A program made the translations under genes and the position numbers. A DNA stretch of 64,000 bases from Ophiura sarsii (taxonomy: Eukaryota; Echinodermata; Ophiuroidea; Amphilepidida; Ophiuridae): NCBI GenBank assembly GCA_035610835.1, contig CM069455.1:14691266-14755265 (forward strand). Direction: 5' to 3'. Below the pieces are notes generated by a model. The model was not told the origin of the DNA. It made no database searches and worked only from the letters and a program-made list of their open reading frames with translations. Shown here piece by piece: positions 45,105-57,132 of this stretch (the first letter of the stretch is position 1; every line of letters starts with the position of its first letter).

Positions 45105-45743
45105 TTACCATTACATGATGAGATTCAGAGGTATGGTCTCTCGAAAATTGTGGAGTTTCTTTTTGGCGGTGTTTATTATGAAATCAAATAAATGCGTATG
45201 TTTTGTTTCGAGAGAAATAAGAAAAGAGAAAAAAATGCGCACGCGTTGATTTTGATGGTATGATAACACTTATATCACCATTTGCTCAAGTTCATTGATC
45301 TTTTAATTTGTTTTCGAAAAACAATACGCATACAAATGACAGTCCCCTTTGCAATGTTAATTAAGTAAATTTTGATTCACTATTTCTATAAAAAATAATG
45401 AAATCTGATTTACATCTGATAAACTACCTCCCTATACTCAACTATACTTTACTGTAAAATTCTGACGTGAATGGTCCTTCGTAATATTAAAAATGTATTG
45501 TAACTCGGTAGGTCATAGGTGAGTGTACATACAGAATCATGTTGAATCGGCTATCGGTCCGGACAAAAAGTTTTTTACCGCTTTTTCAAAAATAAGGACT
45601 ATCATGTCATTACAAACATATTTTTGGCGAGTGTCACATACAAATGTTGCACTAAATGACTAAAAGGTAGAATGTTCATGATAAAAATCCGTTTTTGTAA
45701 TTGAATAGTTCAATGGTGTATTAAAATCATGATGTCACTTCTA

Positions 45744-45822
45744 GCGTCCAATCTCTGTGGCGTGATACTATGATCCTGTCTTTTAAAAACGGAGATACCG
45801 GTTCGATTCCCGAAATTCCCTT
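45744..45822 (+). other. Degenerate tRNA-like sequence 1
   Basis: TCTCTGTGGCGTGATACTAT resembles a D-arm/A-box and ACCGGTTCGATTCCC a T-arm/B-box at tRNA spacing, with a TTTT loop where an anticodon would be. The acceptor stem does not pair. A GGCGAG box lies about 118 bases upstream (TTTTTGGCGAGTG). Not a functional tRNA by inspection. Confidence 0.45.
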
Positions 45823-46037
45823 ATGTTTTTTTTTAACATGATGGTGACTTAATGAAATCATTCAATATAATGGCCCAGGTATTGACATACTTAATTATTT
45901 ATTTATTATTAATCAATTGATTTATTCAATGTGTATGTATTCTTATTTTGTATGCATCTTTTTTATTTACTTTTAATGTATTTATTATTTTTTTATTTTA
46001 TTTTAATTATTCATTCATTCATTTATATAACTAGGCA
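45823..46037. repeat. (TTTATT)-rich low-complexity sequence
   Basis: T-rich tetranucleotide-like repeats between the tRNA-like sequence and the next MITE. Confidence 0.6.
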
Positions 46038-46039
46038 TA

Positions 46040-47103
46040 GGGGAATATGGGGCAACTGGTCCTATGGGGCAAGTGGTCCGAAATGAAGGATTTTGTAATC
46101 GTATGGGCATACTGCTTTCTTTTGAACAGTCAGACTTTTGTTGAAACTTGACATATTATAATCCTTACTTTCTACAATCCAAAACATTTGGAACTTTAGG
46201 GTATTTACACATGTGATATTCTCCAGATCTTTGAAGCCACCTCCTTGAGTGACTGATGGAAGATTCACAGATAGTATGGGCGATATATGAAGATGAGTTT
46301 AGATCATGTTTAATGTACTTTATATGATTGATAGATATGCAACAGTAAATATATACATGCAGTACAGTCGTCTTAAGATGCTAGGTGCACATTGCATTTG
46401 ATGGTGCTATATTGTAGTGCGCTTATGGACTTTCCGTAATATGATGTGTATATTAACCGTTGGGTCATCATTGTCATATTGACTAACTTCCCCTGTAGCA
46501 TGAAAAGCTGGCTAAATATCAAGATGGTTTATTATAAGTACTAAATGATGATTATATGAAGTAAATAAAATCATTAAAGAAAGGGGTATATATAGACAAA
46601 TGTATGGGGCATCTGAATATCATTACCATGTAACCAATTAACTAGGTTCATACCGTTTTATCTAATAAATGTGCAGTCGAAAATTTCGCTTGCTTTGTAC
46701 ACCATTAGCATACTGATATTTACACGTTAACCACGAAAACTGTATAAAACATGGGTTTCATGAGACATGAATCCTTTTTACATGTTACATAATATGGAAA
46801 TGTGTTTGTAAAGAAAATACTGCCTAGTTTCCGTGTTGTCATTCCCTGATTTCTGTGTATTCTAACCGTTGGAACATATAGGACCAATTGCCCCAATGAT
46901 GGGGTAACTGGTCCGTGCCAATTTAAGTTTTCAGTAAGTGGTAATTGGCCTTTTCTTTAGATATTTGTTAACATTGATTTTATGTTATATGTAAACAGTT
47001 ACATGGGTGATATTTTCATAGCAATTCCATAAATATTTACACGAGCTTTAATCTTTTATATCATGAAATATGCTTAACCGGACCAGTTGCCCCCATCCTC
47101 CCC
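46040..47103. mobile_element. 1.06-kb MITE with GGGGCAACTGGTCC ends, TA target duplication
   Basis: Left end GGGGAATATGGGGCAACTGG and TCC; the right end is the complement of GGGGAGGATGGGGGCAACTG and GTCC. TA flanks both sides. Additional copies of the end motif occur inside (GGGGCAAGTGGTCC near 46,066, GGACCAATTGCCCC near 46,880). The GGGGAGNRTGGGGCAA end type is widespread in animal genomes. No transposase ORF. Confidence 0.78.
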
Positions 47104-48673
47104 TATGTGTTTATTCATTTATTTAATTATGTATTCGTTTATTTCAATAGTATTTGATTTCAGGTTAATTAATTAATTAATTAATTAATTTGATTGGTTG
47201 ACTGATTGTTTGAAATTATTTCTACAATTTTGCATGCATTATTGTGGATAGATTTTAAAAATTTTATAATAAATTGGTCATAAATGTATCATTGAGTAAA
47301 TAATGCATAAATTGATAATGAATTGTATGATAGAAATCTCCCATTTATCACCATATCTATGTAATCGTCCATCGAGCAAATCAGAAATTATCATATAGCA
47401 TAAACTGTTATACTTCAACATACTCTTGGGTCCGGTCAGGTATAAGATTTAGCGTAAATTACTCGCAAGTTACTAGCCTAGTAGCTTACCCCGGTTTGGT
47501 GCTCTCAAAATGTTGGGTTACGCCTCAGTTACTAGCGAGATAGCGCTATTCTTCAGCTACCCGCCATTGGTGCACTCGGCCGAATGTGTATGCAAATATT
47601 TAGGGTTGAAAAGCGAAAATGCAATGATTACACAAATGGACGGGTACACGTTACAACGGTGACGCACACCAGTCAATTTGTAGCGCCCTCAAGTGAACGG
47701 GCTCTCGTTCCGGAGCTGGCTGTTGTTGGGAGTTTCGGAGTTAAATTGGCTGGTGAACACAGAAATCCTATAGCTTATCTATGCTGGTGAATGTGAATAG
47801 CGCCCTCAAACGTGTTTTAGTCATTAGAACGCTGAAGAGAAGCCAGTGCTAATGTACGGTATAAATTCCGAACATTTTATGAAATCTCGCGAGATTTGCC
47901 ACATTTTCAATCGACTTTCCCGATTTTTACTTCACGTCGTACTTACATCCCCATCGAATTTTGCATCATTTTACAGCTCATTGCCTTTTCTTCACCGTTA
48001 GCCTGCCAGATTTCGATAATCTACCTGAAGAAAGATTTGTCAACTAAAATGAAATGAGTGAATGCAAAATTACGACAAAAGTCTTACCATTTTTGGACCT
48101 GGCGTAGCTTTGCGATATTTTGTGAAAATCAATCTAGTTTGGTACGACGCGGAGTAATTCTGTTATACCCTTCACAAGGTTATTCATAGTGCGTGATTTT
48201 TAAGAACGACGCATACTACCGATGTTGGTGTGTAGGGTATAACAGAATTATGCCGAATTGTCGGATTATTTCTTCACGATTTACTTACCCTGCCATGCTT
48301 TACGAATTATGCTACATCTTGGCACTTTTTACAAGATCTTGATCAGCTGTTTCCCCAACAAGACCGATTCTCGCGAAATCTCGAGGCTGCTTGGCGATAA
48401 AAAGTAGTTTGACCTCGGAAAAGAAACCGGGGTCAAATGACGCTCAATGAATGACCGACAATTGACTGAGTGGGGTAGGATCGCAAACACAGGATGTTGA
48501 TATTAATAGGACCTACATGTAGGGAAAATTAATGGATTATGGAATGTATAATTAGGTTGATGCGTGGTTTCCGCACCTGCTGGTTAGCCGAGTTGTACCA
48601 ACATGTCAGTCCCATAATACAAAGAAGCCGATGTTAACCTTTGTTCTGATTTTATCCTTCCTTTTTTGTATAG
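47104..48673. other. Intron 3' part; partial relative of the 6.5-kb element and a short palindrome
   Basis: At 47,578-47,800 sequence with AAAAGCGAAAAT, GACGGGTACACGTTAC and TAGCGCCCTCAA resembles 6,940-7,075. At 48,150-48,255 TAATTCTGTTATACCC and GGGTATAACAGAATTA form an inverted pair around 75 bases. (TTAA)n lies at 47,165. No exon recognised. Confidence 0.5.
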
Positions 48674-48909
48674 GAACACGGCGCTGTTTATCTCCCGGGC
48701 AGTCTCGAGTAAGACGTGCCGTTATTGTTCAAAGTGTTCCTGTGGTGACCGTACCAAACCAATTTGAACCCGATACCAAGGGGCTTGTGGAACGTGCGTC
48801 GAATTCTACAAGAGATCCCCTTCCTCCTCCTCCACCGTACGAACCAATCGCAACACCACAGCCACAGGGACCGCAGCCACCTCCACACGAAGTACCCATT
48901 GTTTACTAA
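48674..48909 (+). CDS. Small membrane protein with PPxY tail: last coding exon
   Basis: Acceptor CTTCCTTTTTTGTATAG, entering in phase 1, which exactly fits the donor phase at 40,350 and completes a Gly codon. It encodes TRRCLSPGQSRVRRAVIVQ, SVPVVTVPNQFEPDTKG, then DPLPPPPPYEPIATPQP and ending PPPHEVPIVY, with a TAA stop at 48,907. PPPPY is a PPxY motif, the ligand of WW domains (for example NEDD4-family ubiquitin ligases), so the tail is probably cytoplasmic and involved in sorting or ubiquitination. A possible poly(A) signal AATAAA lies near 49,110. The open frame upstream of 48,674 (from 48,631) is intron sequence in this model. Confidence 0.72.
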
Positions 48910-49625
48910 AACCAAATAGGACCATGGTACCCGTTTGCATATTCTAGTGTGGTTTCTTTGTTAATGTCCAGATTCTAATTTGCCTACGAGCAAAGAAGAT
49001 GTCTTGTGCAGCCTAGCATATTTAGCATCTTTATTACAGTGCCATCAGGGCTTTCCAAAAAACAAACAATTAGAGAGTGTCATTGTGCCAAATGACTGTA
49101 GAAGTAATTTTAATAAAACAGCTGAAGGTCTAACTTCCAACATCTTCTACGTATACTTAGTTTAACAGACAGACATGGATCACTTTGCCACACCAATAAC
49201 CAAAGTGGATCCGTAATAGCTCCTACTAAAGCTTACGTATACGTTATTCAAAAAATACCAAGGAAGGACTGAGTTGAAGTCACATCAATTGAACTACTTG
49301 TAACATGATTTTCAAGACCCCGTATATTATCCAACAGTATATATAGGCCTTTCATTGCATTGTAATGTCAATGGGAACCAGCAGATACGGTGACATAAAC
49401 CAGCAGTTACGTGATGACAGTGAAGCATGCTCGTGTTGCTCGAGTTGCTCGTGTTGCCATTTGGGGGATTAGAATTAGGTGACAGATAAATGATATTTGC
49501 CTACTATTACACACTGAACACACATACAATTGAAGTTCTGAGATCTTCATGTTTTTGAGTTGTTTTGTTTCGTTAGGAAATATAGGTAGGAAATATAGTA
49601 AGCACGTGGCTAGAAATGATCTTAA
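48910..49625. other. Probable 3' UTR and intergenic sequence
   Basis: No ORF of note. TTTTAATAAAACAG at about 49,105 is the best poly(A) signal candidate for the upstream gene. A short GCTCGTGTTGCTCGAGTTG repeat lies near 49,430. Confidence 0.5.
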
Positions 49626-49975
49626 AGGCCTTTCCGGATCTCAAGTGTTTGCCCTGGGCAAAAGTCACATGACTCGCTACATACCCGAAACTCCGCGTAC
49701 ACATAATATAAACCCATGATGCAATACCGAAGTGAGACCGGCTACAAACAGCAAATATGAACGAAATCCATGTCTAGAAATGTTTCGAAAAGTCAGTATA
49801 TTCATGTCAATGAAACCAGAGTTACAATATAAAGCAGCTTCGAATCAATTCTTGGGCGAGAACCCATCTTAAAAACATACAAAAACTATAAATATAAAGC
49901 ATTTTAACTTCCGATTTATGGAATAATGTTCACGAAGGATATTTCAATGTATTTCTGTTATCATATTGTTATACA
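49626..49975 (+). repeat. Dispersed repeat head leading to tRNA-like sequence 2
   Basis: Begins AAAGGCCTTTCCGGATCTCA and AGTGTTTGCCCTGGGCAAAA then GTCACATGAC. This 50-base head is almost identical, in inverted orientation, at 59,505-59,555. TTTGCCC-T-GGGCAAA is a perfect hairpin. The following 300 bases are weakly similar between the two copies, including TTGGGCGAGAAC about 115 bases before the tRNA-like part. Confidence 0.6.
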
Positions 49976-50049
49976 GTGCGCCATTGGCTCAATCAGTAGC
50001 GCATCCGACTCATGATCGAAAGGCCTGGGGTTCGAATCCCACCGGGAAC
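49976..50049 (+). other. Degenerate tRNA-like sequence 2 (CAT anticodon position)
   Basis: Shows GGCTCAATCAGTAGCGC as a D-arm, CGACTCATGATCG as an anticodon arm with CAT in the right place and U33, and GGGGTTCGAATCCC as a T-arm. The 5' and 3' acceptor strands do not pair, so it is a tRNA-Met-like pseudogene or SINE part rather than a working tRNA. Confidence 0.55.
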
Positions 50050-51176
50050 TTATTTTTTCCCGTTAGTATCATATTACATTTAGCAATGTTTGTTTTGTTT
50101 TAATCGTTCCCCCATAATCTTTGTGGATTCACACGAAACTTTTCACTTTATTTGGAATGATTGTCTGACAATGAGCTTTTAATTTGAATGTAGGCCTACT
50201 ACTTTTACTTGTTCAGCGTTGCGTAAATTGAATTATTGAGACCACAATAAGCTGTGCACCCAAGGCCAATTGTGCCATTATGAACAAGTCAATGGCAGGC
50301 CCCTGCCACTCTATTGTTCGAATCACCGAAAGCATCGACGTACATGAATATACAATGAATAATCATATCAATGAATATACGTCATTTGTGAGGTCGAAAA
50401 AGAAAAGTACCAGACCATAGTGGACACGAACGGCCGTAATCTTTGAATCTCCGTTGATTTCAATGTTATGTCGGAGTGTTTTACCTAATTTCATACTGAC
50501 ACGACCTGAGTGATAATCAAACGGTCCCCGAACGATGCCCTGGCGCTGTTGAAGTCAGAAATATCATCGTTCCCTACAGTCCGAGCATTCCCACATCGAA
50601 TTTCACCTAGAATATTCGTCACACGAACCTATGTCCGCCATCTTCTGAATATCGAAAAATGCCCTCTGGAGAGTCAAGGGGACAACATTTTTTTCTACGC
50701 ATGCGTCCGATCGCTTTGGATTTGTCCACTAAAATTTTGGACAAATGCCTAATGAGTATGTGCTGCATGGCAAGTGACACAACTTCTTGTAATGCGCTAA
50801 TCAACCGTAGATCTAACCCCCGGGCTCCGGCCAGTTTGGGGTGGAAAAGCCAAATCAGGAAAAGTTCACGGAAAAGATTCAGGCGTTGACGGTTTTTCAA
50901 TGGTATATCACAGATAAGCAAAGTGGGTATATCCAGTGACAGTTGTATATCCCCTTGGTATATAATATTTATTTTGACTAAAGCAGCCGACAATGCATTG
51001 ATTGATGATAACATCCAGAAGTGGTTTGATGTGATAATAATGCCGCCATGAGGATCGAGCCGTGTAGGGGCCACGCCGAACCATGATCGAGAGTGACCAA
51101 TAACGCGCCGCAATGCGGACCACTGGCGCGCGGCGGGCCGGCACATCCAACATGCGCGAATCAGTGGCGTAGGGAG
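50050..51176. other. Intergenic; no gene accepted
   Basis: Contains a 199-codon minus-strand ORF (50,619-51,218) that begins in the poly-G tract (read as proline) and has no recognisable domain. GCCCTCTGGAGAGTC near 50,660 also occurs inverted near 53,445, marking a further dispersed repeat. Confidence 0.45.
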
Positions 51177-51202
51177 GGGGGGGGGGGGGGGGGGGGGGGG
51201 GG
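51177..51202 (+). repeat. Poly-G tract
   Basis: About 26 G following ATCAGTGGCGTAGGGA, the lead-in shared with other G runs in the window. Confidence 0.85.
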
Positions 51203-51213
51203 TGGACTTATCA

Positions 51214-51742
51214 CACACTAAAAAATCTTAAAAATACGTGGTCAAAATTCAACCACAAAAGGGTCATTTTTGACCCCGCTTACGGAGTCAACTATGCACC
51301 GACTAAAAAAGGGTCAAATTTGACCCCGGTGATCTAGTCAAAAATTTCACCCAAATTGTGGTTAAAAATGACTATCCTTGGGGTCAAATGACTATATTTC
51401 TCTTTTTCTCTCTGACTATATTAGGGTCAAAAAATGACCATATTCAGGGGTCATTTTGATAACGGTATATCCCGATTAGCAAATGACCCCGGAAATGACT
51501 ATATTTAGGGTCATATATATTTAGGGTCTTTAATGACTAGGTCATTCATGACTATATTTAGGGTCTTTAATGACTAGGTCATTCATGACTATATTTAGGG
51601 TCATTTAAATATGACCCTTTTAGGGGTCATTTCAATATGATGCCAAATGACCCCGACAGTGGTTGATTTAACCACGAATCGGGTTAAATAAAACTGACCC
51701 CGTAAGAGGGTCAATATTTTGACCCCGTCGTTTTTAGTGTGC
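51214..51742. mobile_element. MITE made of GGGTCA / TGACCC motifs
   Basis: Ends CACACTAAAAAATC and the inverse of CACACTAAAAACGACGGGG. The interior has about 20 copies of GGGTCA or TGACCC, several as back-to-back palindromes (AAAGGGTCAAATTTGACCCC). The unit TTTAGGGTCTTTAATGACTA and GGTCATTCATGACTATA is tandemly repeated at 51,520-51,590. No coding. Confidence 0.75.
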
Positions 51743-52990
51743 AGACAGTAAAAAGTCCGAGTTGTATACCGACGAAAGGCATGATGTACAGTCAATAAAA
51801 CTATGGTGGTAGTGCCCACATGTTGTGGCGAATATAGGGCCTACACTTACTTGCAACAGAGTGACGTGGAATCCGGGGGCCGACTATACGACCGTAACAG
51901 AGCGACAGTAGAATCCGGTGTTTAATTTTTTTTTAAATTGAGTGTATTGTTAATAGTCCCGGTTCTGAGCACTTCTCTAGCCCGCCCGGCCTGTGGGCCT
52001 AAATGACACACCGTGCACTTTGCGCCGTGCATTATGCTATAACCATCTAATGATTGGAAGCGGTAGCAGCATACAGTATTATGAGAAAATGTGTACATAT
52101 CTCCTAAGATTAGATTCGGAGTCTACCATCGGACCGGGCTTTCAGTTGACCTACGCATAGGAGCATCGTCGAAGTGAGAATGTCCCCTGTAACCTTTTTC
52201 AAGATCTTTGGCACTGAAATTAAAATGTTGGTTCATTATAGAGGGAATCCACTTTACTCATACGTGCCCGTAATCACCCTTCAAAGGTACAAGACTTAAT
52301 CGCGTCTATCAATAGTTGTCTGATTGCCTTTCCACATATACGGTATTTCGACATGAATATTGCGTCTCCCAATTCGTTTATTAAAGCTAGCTAAATTTGG
52401 TACAAGAACTAACTTTCTTGAAATGAAGTTGTACCCACTACCAAAGATTTTCTAGAAATTCATCGGTTGTACAGATTTAAAAAAATGGTAATCATGGTAG
52501 ATTTAACATTGGTATAAACGGTCTCCTTTCTCATGTTGTACGATTGGCTATGCCTGTTTTGGAAATGTGTTTGCTTTGTGTATATCCAAATAGCTTACAG
52601 TTGTATATTAGCCTAGCTATTTTATAACAAGCTATAAAAATGACATCTCTGAATGTATTTTAAACAAAGTGTGCAAAGGAGAAACGGTTGGGCACACTGG
52701 TAAAATGGTTTTACAACAAGTGTTGCTATCATTATCAAAGTGAACTCAACTTCAATCACTTATCATCGAGCAATAATATATTGTTTTACGCATTTAAATG
52801 TGTTTAGATTATAAAGTTAAATAAATCCAGAGATAAATGATAGATAGAAAAATAGATTAAAAAAGGAATAGAAAAAAACTATAAAAGCATTGGCGGCCTT
52901 TATAAATTATAAAAATTGACATAAAAATGATCCACAATCAAGTTTAATTTGTTTTTTTAAAAAACAAAAAAAATAGAAAACAACAACGAA
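51743..52990. other. Intergenic; nothing recognised
   Basis: AT-rich DNA with no supported feature. Confidence 0.5.
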
Positions 52991-53062
52991 CACACGGAGA
53001 TTCGAACCCGTGATTGCCGATTGCAAACGATATGGCCAACGTATGCACGCCACAGAGATCGA
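52991..53062 (-). other. Degenerate tRNA-like sequence 3
   Basis: On the minus strand CTCTGTGGCGTGCATACG resembles the D-arm of tRNA-like sequence 1 and ACGGGTTCGAATCTCCGT is a T-arm, with TTTGCAAT in the anticodon loop position. GTGCGAGAGT lies about 113 bases upstream. The acceptor stem is unpaired. Confidence 0.45.
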
Positions 53063-53625
53063 CGAGTGTAATTGTGTCAGTTTTATCATTTAACCATTGA
53101 TTCTTTTATTTATAACGAACGGATTTTTATCGTGCCATTTTGGACATTTTAAACCATATTTATATGTTACTCTCGCACAAAATGTGTTTGTAATATGATT
53201 ATACTCCTTATTTTGGAAAGAATGGTAAAAACGTTGACATTTCGAACACAATAAATGGCATCTTGTATACTGTTTTTACGGTCGCTCGACTGAACGTTGT
53301 GTGACCTGTTGCATTGCATTATTCATGTTACGATCTGTTTATGTATGCTTTTGTTATACTTCTCAATCGCTCATCGCCAACTCTGTACAAGAAACTTCAT
53401 GCGCTGTCCCAACGCTGTCATTAGAGAACAATAGAAAAGTCCCTTCGACTCTCCAGAGGGCGTTATCTGCGACCTTTGACTGGGTTCACGGGGGTAATCA
53501 TATTAATGAGCAAATATGCAAATGAGCTAAGTGTCCCCTCCTATTATATATCCTTCTTGTCAATGGTCCTTGAATCGATATTCTTATTTTCCGTGTACAT
53601 GTACGGTCATACTCAACATTACTAT

Positions 53626-54170
53626 GGTCATGTGTTTTGAGCTCGCCTCCTTTCGCGTTACACACGGATTTTGGCTTTCGCGACATAATTTTAACTTTAC
53701 ACATTTATATTTCCTTGTATACCCCCTGAGGTATTAAAAGTATACATTTTCTGAAGGGAAATTGCATGAGGAAACCAAATATGCCATTGAAATTATAGTA
53801 CGACCAAGAACTAAAATGGTATGATCGGAAATGTTCGGGAAAATATCAGAGTTTTTAAATTTTTAATTTGAGATCCATATATTTTTTATACCTACCGCTA
53901 TCATTATTTACTTTACATATTTGAATTTCTCATGAAATTACCCATTAGATGATATTTAATTGTCAAAGTTACTACGTCGGTATGGTAATTATACCGGCTA
54001 GTGAATATCTCCAATTTTTATTTTATATATTTTTAGAATTTTCAGAAATATTTGTTTACGGAGGAACCTTTTCCTGATATAAACTGCATTTCTGAATTCC
54101 TCTAGTTACAAGCTTTCCAAAAATGTATACTTTTGCTATCATAGGTTGAAAACTTTTTCTGTTATAAAAT
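53626..54170 (+). mobile_element. MITE family A copy 4 (3'-truncated)
   Basis: Same 5' end and order of landmarks as the copies at 21,019 and 42,848; similarity stops at AACTTTTTCTGTTATA, giving about half an element. Confidence 0.75.
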
Positions 54171-55490
54171 CGTATGACATAATTATGATACCAATAGGAC
54201 ATTCCTTTCTTTAAGAATTTGGTGATGTTTGATGTTTTCATTTAATAGCTGTGAATTGTCGGATAATTTTGATTACAAATGTTTGTTTGTTGGTTGTTGG
54301 TGTGTTTGTTAGTTTGTTTGTTTGTTTACATTGTCGATCTGTATGGAGACACGTGGGATCGAATGGGATCTGACTCAAGCAAATTGCTCGGGACAGGCTG
54401 AAAAGACACGCAAGCTGAATTAAATTAAATTAAATCAAAAAGATTGTAGATAAGGGTGAGGTTAGTGTTATACAGAGCGATCATATTTAAAATGCAACAC
54501 GAAATACCAATTTCGTGATTTTCAACGCAGTTATGGTTTTGCCTAGTTTGATAAGCTAATAAAGTAAATTATCGTCATCGATGTTTTCACGTTTTGTTTA
54601 AGATTCTGCCCTTCAATCCAATGGTTATCTCTATTTCAGGATAATTTGGCACGTGATTCGTACTCTTCATTTCTACGATAAATTAGCCCGCTTGTGGACG
54701 AATTCTAAACTTTGTTTGCATTGTATTTAGCCCATTACTGCATATAACCATGACATAACAGAGAAGATTTCAATGACTTTTTGGAATCTTTTATTTACAA
54801 ATTGGTACTGTATGAAAAATAAATCAACAAAAAAAGTAAGATAATGGAAAATAAAAGAGAGAGTTTCCCTCTTCGCGCAGGTGAAATACAAATGAAATTA
54901 TAACAAACACAAATATTTGCACCAACAATAATTTGCTTTTGTCACCAACAAGACGAAATGGATGTTACCAATATTGGTTTTATATCATTTAGTGGTACAA
55001 TTGTCTCTGGCATGTCTGATGAAATGTCCATTCCGCTACATTTATCTTACAAGTATGAACAACTATATTTTCATAAAAAGTCATTGTGAGAAACAGTTGA
55101 CAATCATTGACATATTTGATTACGGAGTGGATTGTACTTACGAGAACTTTCACATACCAAGCTCAAATAAATTGGGAAAGACAAACTTGTTTCCCAAATT
55201 GACAAATAATAGCCATGAAGATTTCAACAATGCACTGCTTATGTATCTAAAGGCTAATAATCGTTTTGTATAATTCGAGCCCGACAAATAGTAATGGTAA
55301 CCCAGGAATGCTTGATAATGTTATTCCCACTTATGTCCTACACACGGCTGGTGGAGGATTCTCATGGGAAGTTCGACAGCATGTCGACAAATCAGGATCT
55401 GTCACAAACCAAGGTGTCTGGAAAAGCCCCATGCAAATAATATGAGGCGTCCTGTAGGCTTCTGAACTCTAGAAACCTGGCTACTCAAGC
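54171..55490. other. Intergenic; no gene accepted
   Basis: A 103-codon plus-strand ORF at 54,962-55,273 (ending LLMYLKANNRFV) has no recognisable domain and ordinary AT-rich composition. I do not call it. Otherwise nothing is seen. Confidence 0.4.
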
Positions 55491-55492
55491 TG

Positions 55493-55992
55493 TGGGTCTT
55501 ATTTGACAAATTAAACATATGCTATGGAAGGTTCGTCAGTTAAAAATAGTTTGTAACGCAAAACAACTATATTTTAATGATATATTACCAATTAGTAGTA
55601 TTTTTAACATAGCAAATATTTACACGACTCATAGATATTTGACTTTCAATGACAAATGGATGAATGACAAATTAAATGACAAATTAAAAGAATAATTTTA
55701 CTCAATAATTCGTCATTTAATGATGTGAATGACAAATTAAAATGACTAATCTTAATTTGTTATTTCATTGATAATTAGTCATTTAATTTGTTATTTCAAA
55801 TGTCATTTGTTAATTTGTCATTAAAAGTTAAACATATTTCAGTCAAGGAAATGTTTGTTACGATGAGAATTAACTAGAAACACTCTAAATTGTTCTTTTA
55901 GCATCATAAATAAATGTGTACCATTACAGAATATTTCTTGAATCACAAACTTGCCATTTCTTATGACAAGTTTTTAATTTGTCAAATAAGAC
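55493..55992. mobile_element. MITE with GGTCTTATTTGACAAATTAA ends and ATGACAAATTAA core repeats
   Basis: TCTTATTTGACAAATTAAAC at the left and its inverse (AATTTGTCAAATAAGA) at the right. Between them (55,640-55,815) AATGACAAATTAAA and TTTAATTTGTCATT recur about ten times in both orientations. Same motif-and-complement design as the other MITEs of this window. The target duplication is not clear. Confidence 0.6.
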
Positions 55993-57107
55993 CACATTGT
56001 TGACGAATTAATACTCTCTGTGTATTGGGCAACGGGACCTCGAGGACCCATGCATCAAACAAGTTGCAATGGAACTATAGTTTGATCAGCTCCTAATTGG
56101 CAAAGCCTGCACGCGAGCGCTCCTGAAGGCAACAAGCATCAGCAGCGAGGTTTACATAAACGTACTGTTTACACATGAGGGCCGCGTGCGTGTGGCCAAA
56201 ATCGCGTGCCTGTGACGTTGATACATACGCGTGCGTAAGAAGCCCGATAAGCTACGCCACTGTCCAGGAAGCAAAATAGAGCATAGCAAGGGTTTTCCCA
56301 TTAATACCGGGACCATCACCAACTATAATAATGTAATTCTGAATATCATTGGTAATTTTTTTTGGTTGACGGCGCCATTGTGGTGATGGAAGATTACGGT
56401 GCACATTTATTTACGTCATCAGTTGCAAAAAGATGTATGTACACTTCAACCCTGCTTCAATCAATAGGGTCAAACCCGGTAACCCTGACCAGTCGTGGAG
56501 AGCTGTAAGGTTCATTCATCAATTGATTCGTCCTCTAAAAGGGTTGACAATGTCATGGGATGTCCCTTACGAAAGTTGGGCGGAAGCCACTAGGGCGGTC
56601 AACATTAATGCAGGGGTAAAATTTAAAAAATAGGTTTCGGAAAGGTATAGTTTGACCTGTCTTCAATCTGATAAGCAAAAGGTCAACGTTCATTACATAG
56701 GTCAAATGTGAAATAATGCTTCGATTTTGATGAAAATGATTTCAATCATTCATATTTGGTTTCATTATCAGGATAATTGGGTAGGCCTGTGCATTTATTT
56801 TCTGATCCCATTTGGATGGACCTTATTGACCTTTGTCTATTTGGCAGTACCACTACCATGGCTACTACAATGCTTTAGGGCCTAGAGGGAACATAACAGC
56901 AAACTGACCTAATGTGATGCCTACTAATGAAGATAAAGACCTATATGTGGTGACCTTTGACCTTTTTCCTAATTAGGTAGGAATACATGTGTACATCGGG
57001 TCTCCAAATAGTTTTGTAGAATACACCTCGTGTTGATCCTTTCAATACATCTGTTTTTCATACGATCGACAATCTCAGTTTTTTCAATAATGATTTTAAT
57101 TTTAGAC
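55993..57107. other. Intergenic; dispersed repeat fragment, no gene
   Basis: 56,065-56,260 resembles 16,484-16,620 (GTTTGATCAGYTCC, AATTGGCAAAGCCT). A 66-codon ORF at 56,433-56,633 has no known motif. A run of C follows at 57,108. Confidence 0.45.
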
Positions 57108-57132
57108 ACGCCCCCCCCCCCCCCCCCCCCCA
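57108..57132 (+). repeat. Poly-C tract
   Basis: About 22 C after GACACG, ending in CAACCCCCACCCG. Confidence 0.8.

Noticed and set aside
50619..51218. 199-codon minus-strand ORF beginning with a poly-proline run
   Set aside because: The proline run is the antisense of a poly-G tract; the remainder has no domain and lies in repeat-rich DNA. A chance ORF is more likely.
54962..55273. 103-codon plus-strand ORF
   Set aside because: No motif, splice context or composition distinguishes it from chance in AT-rich DNA.
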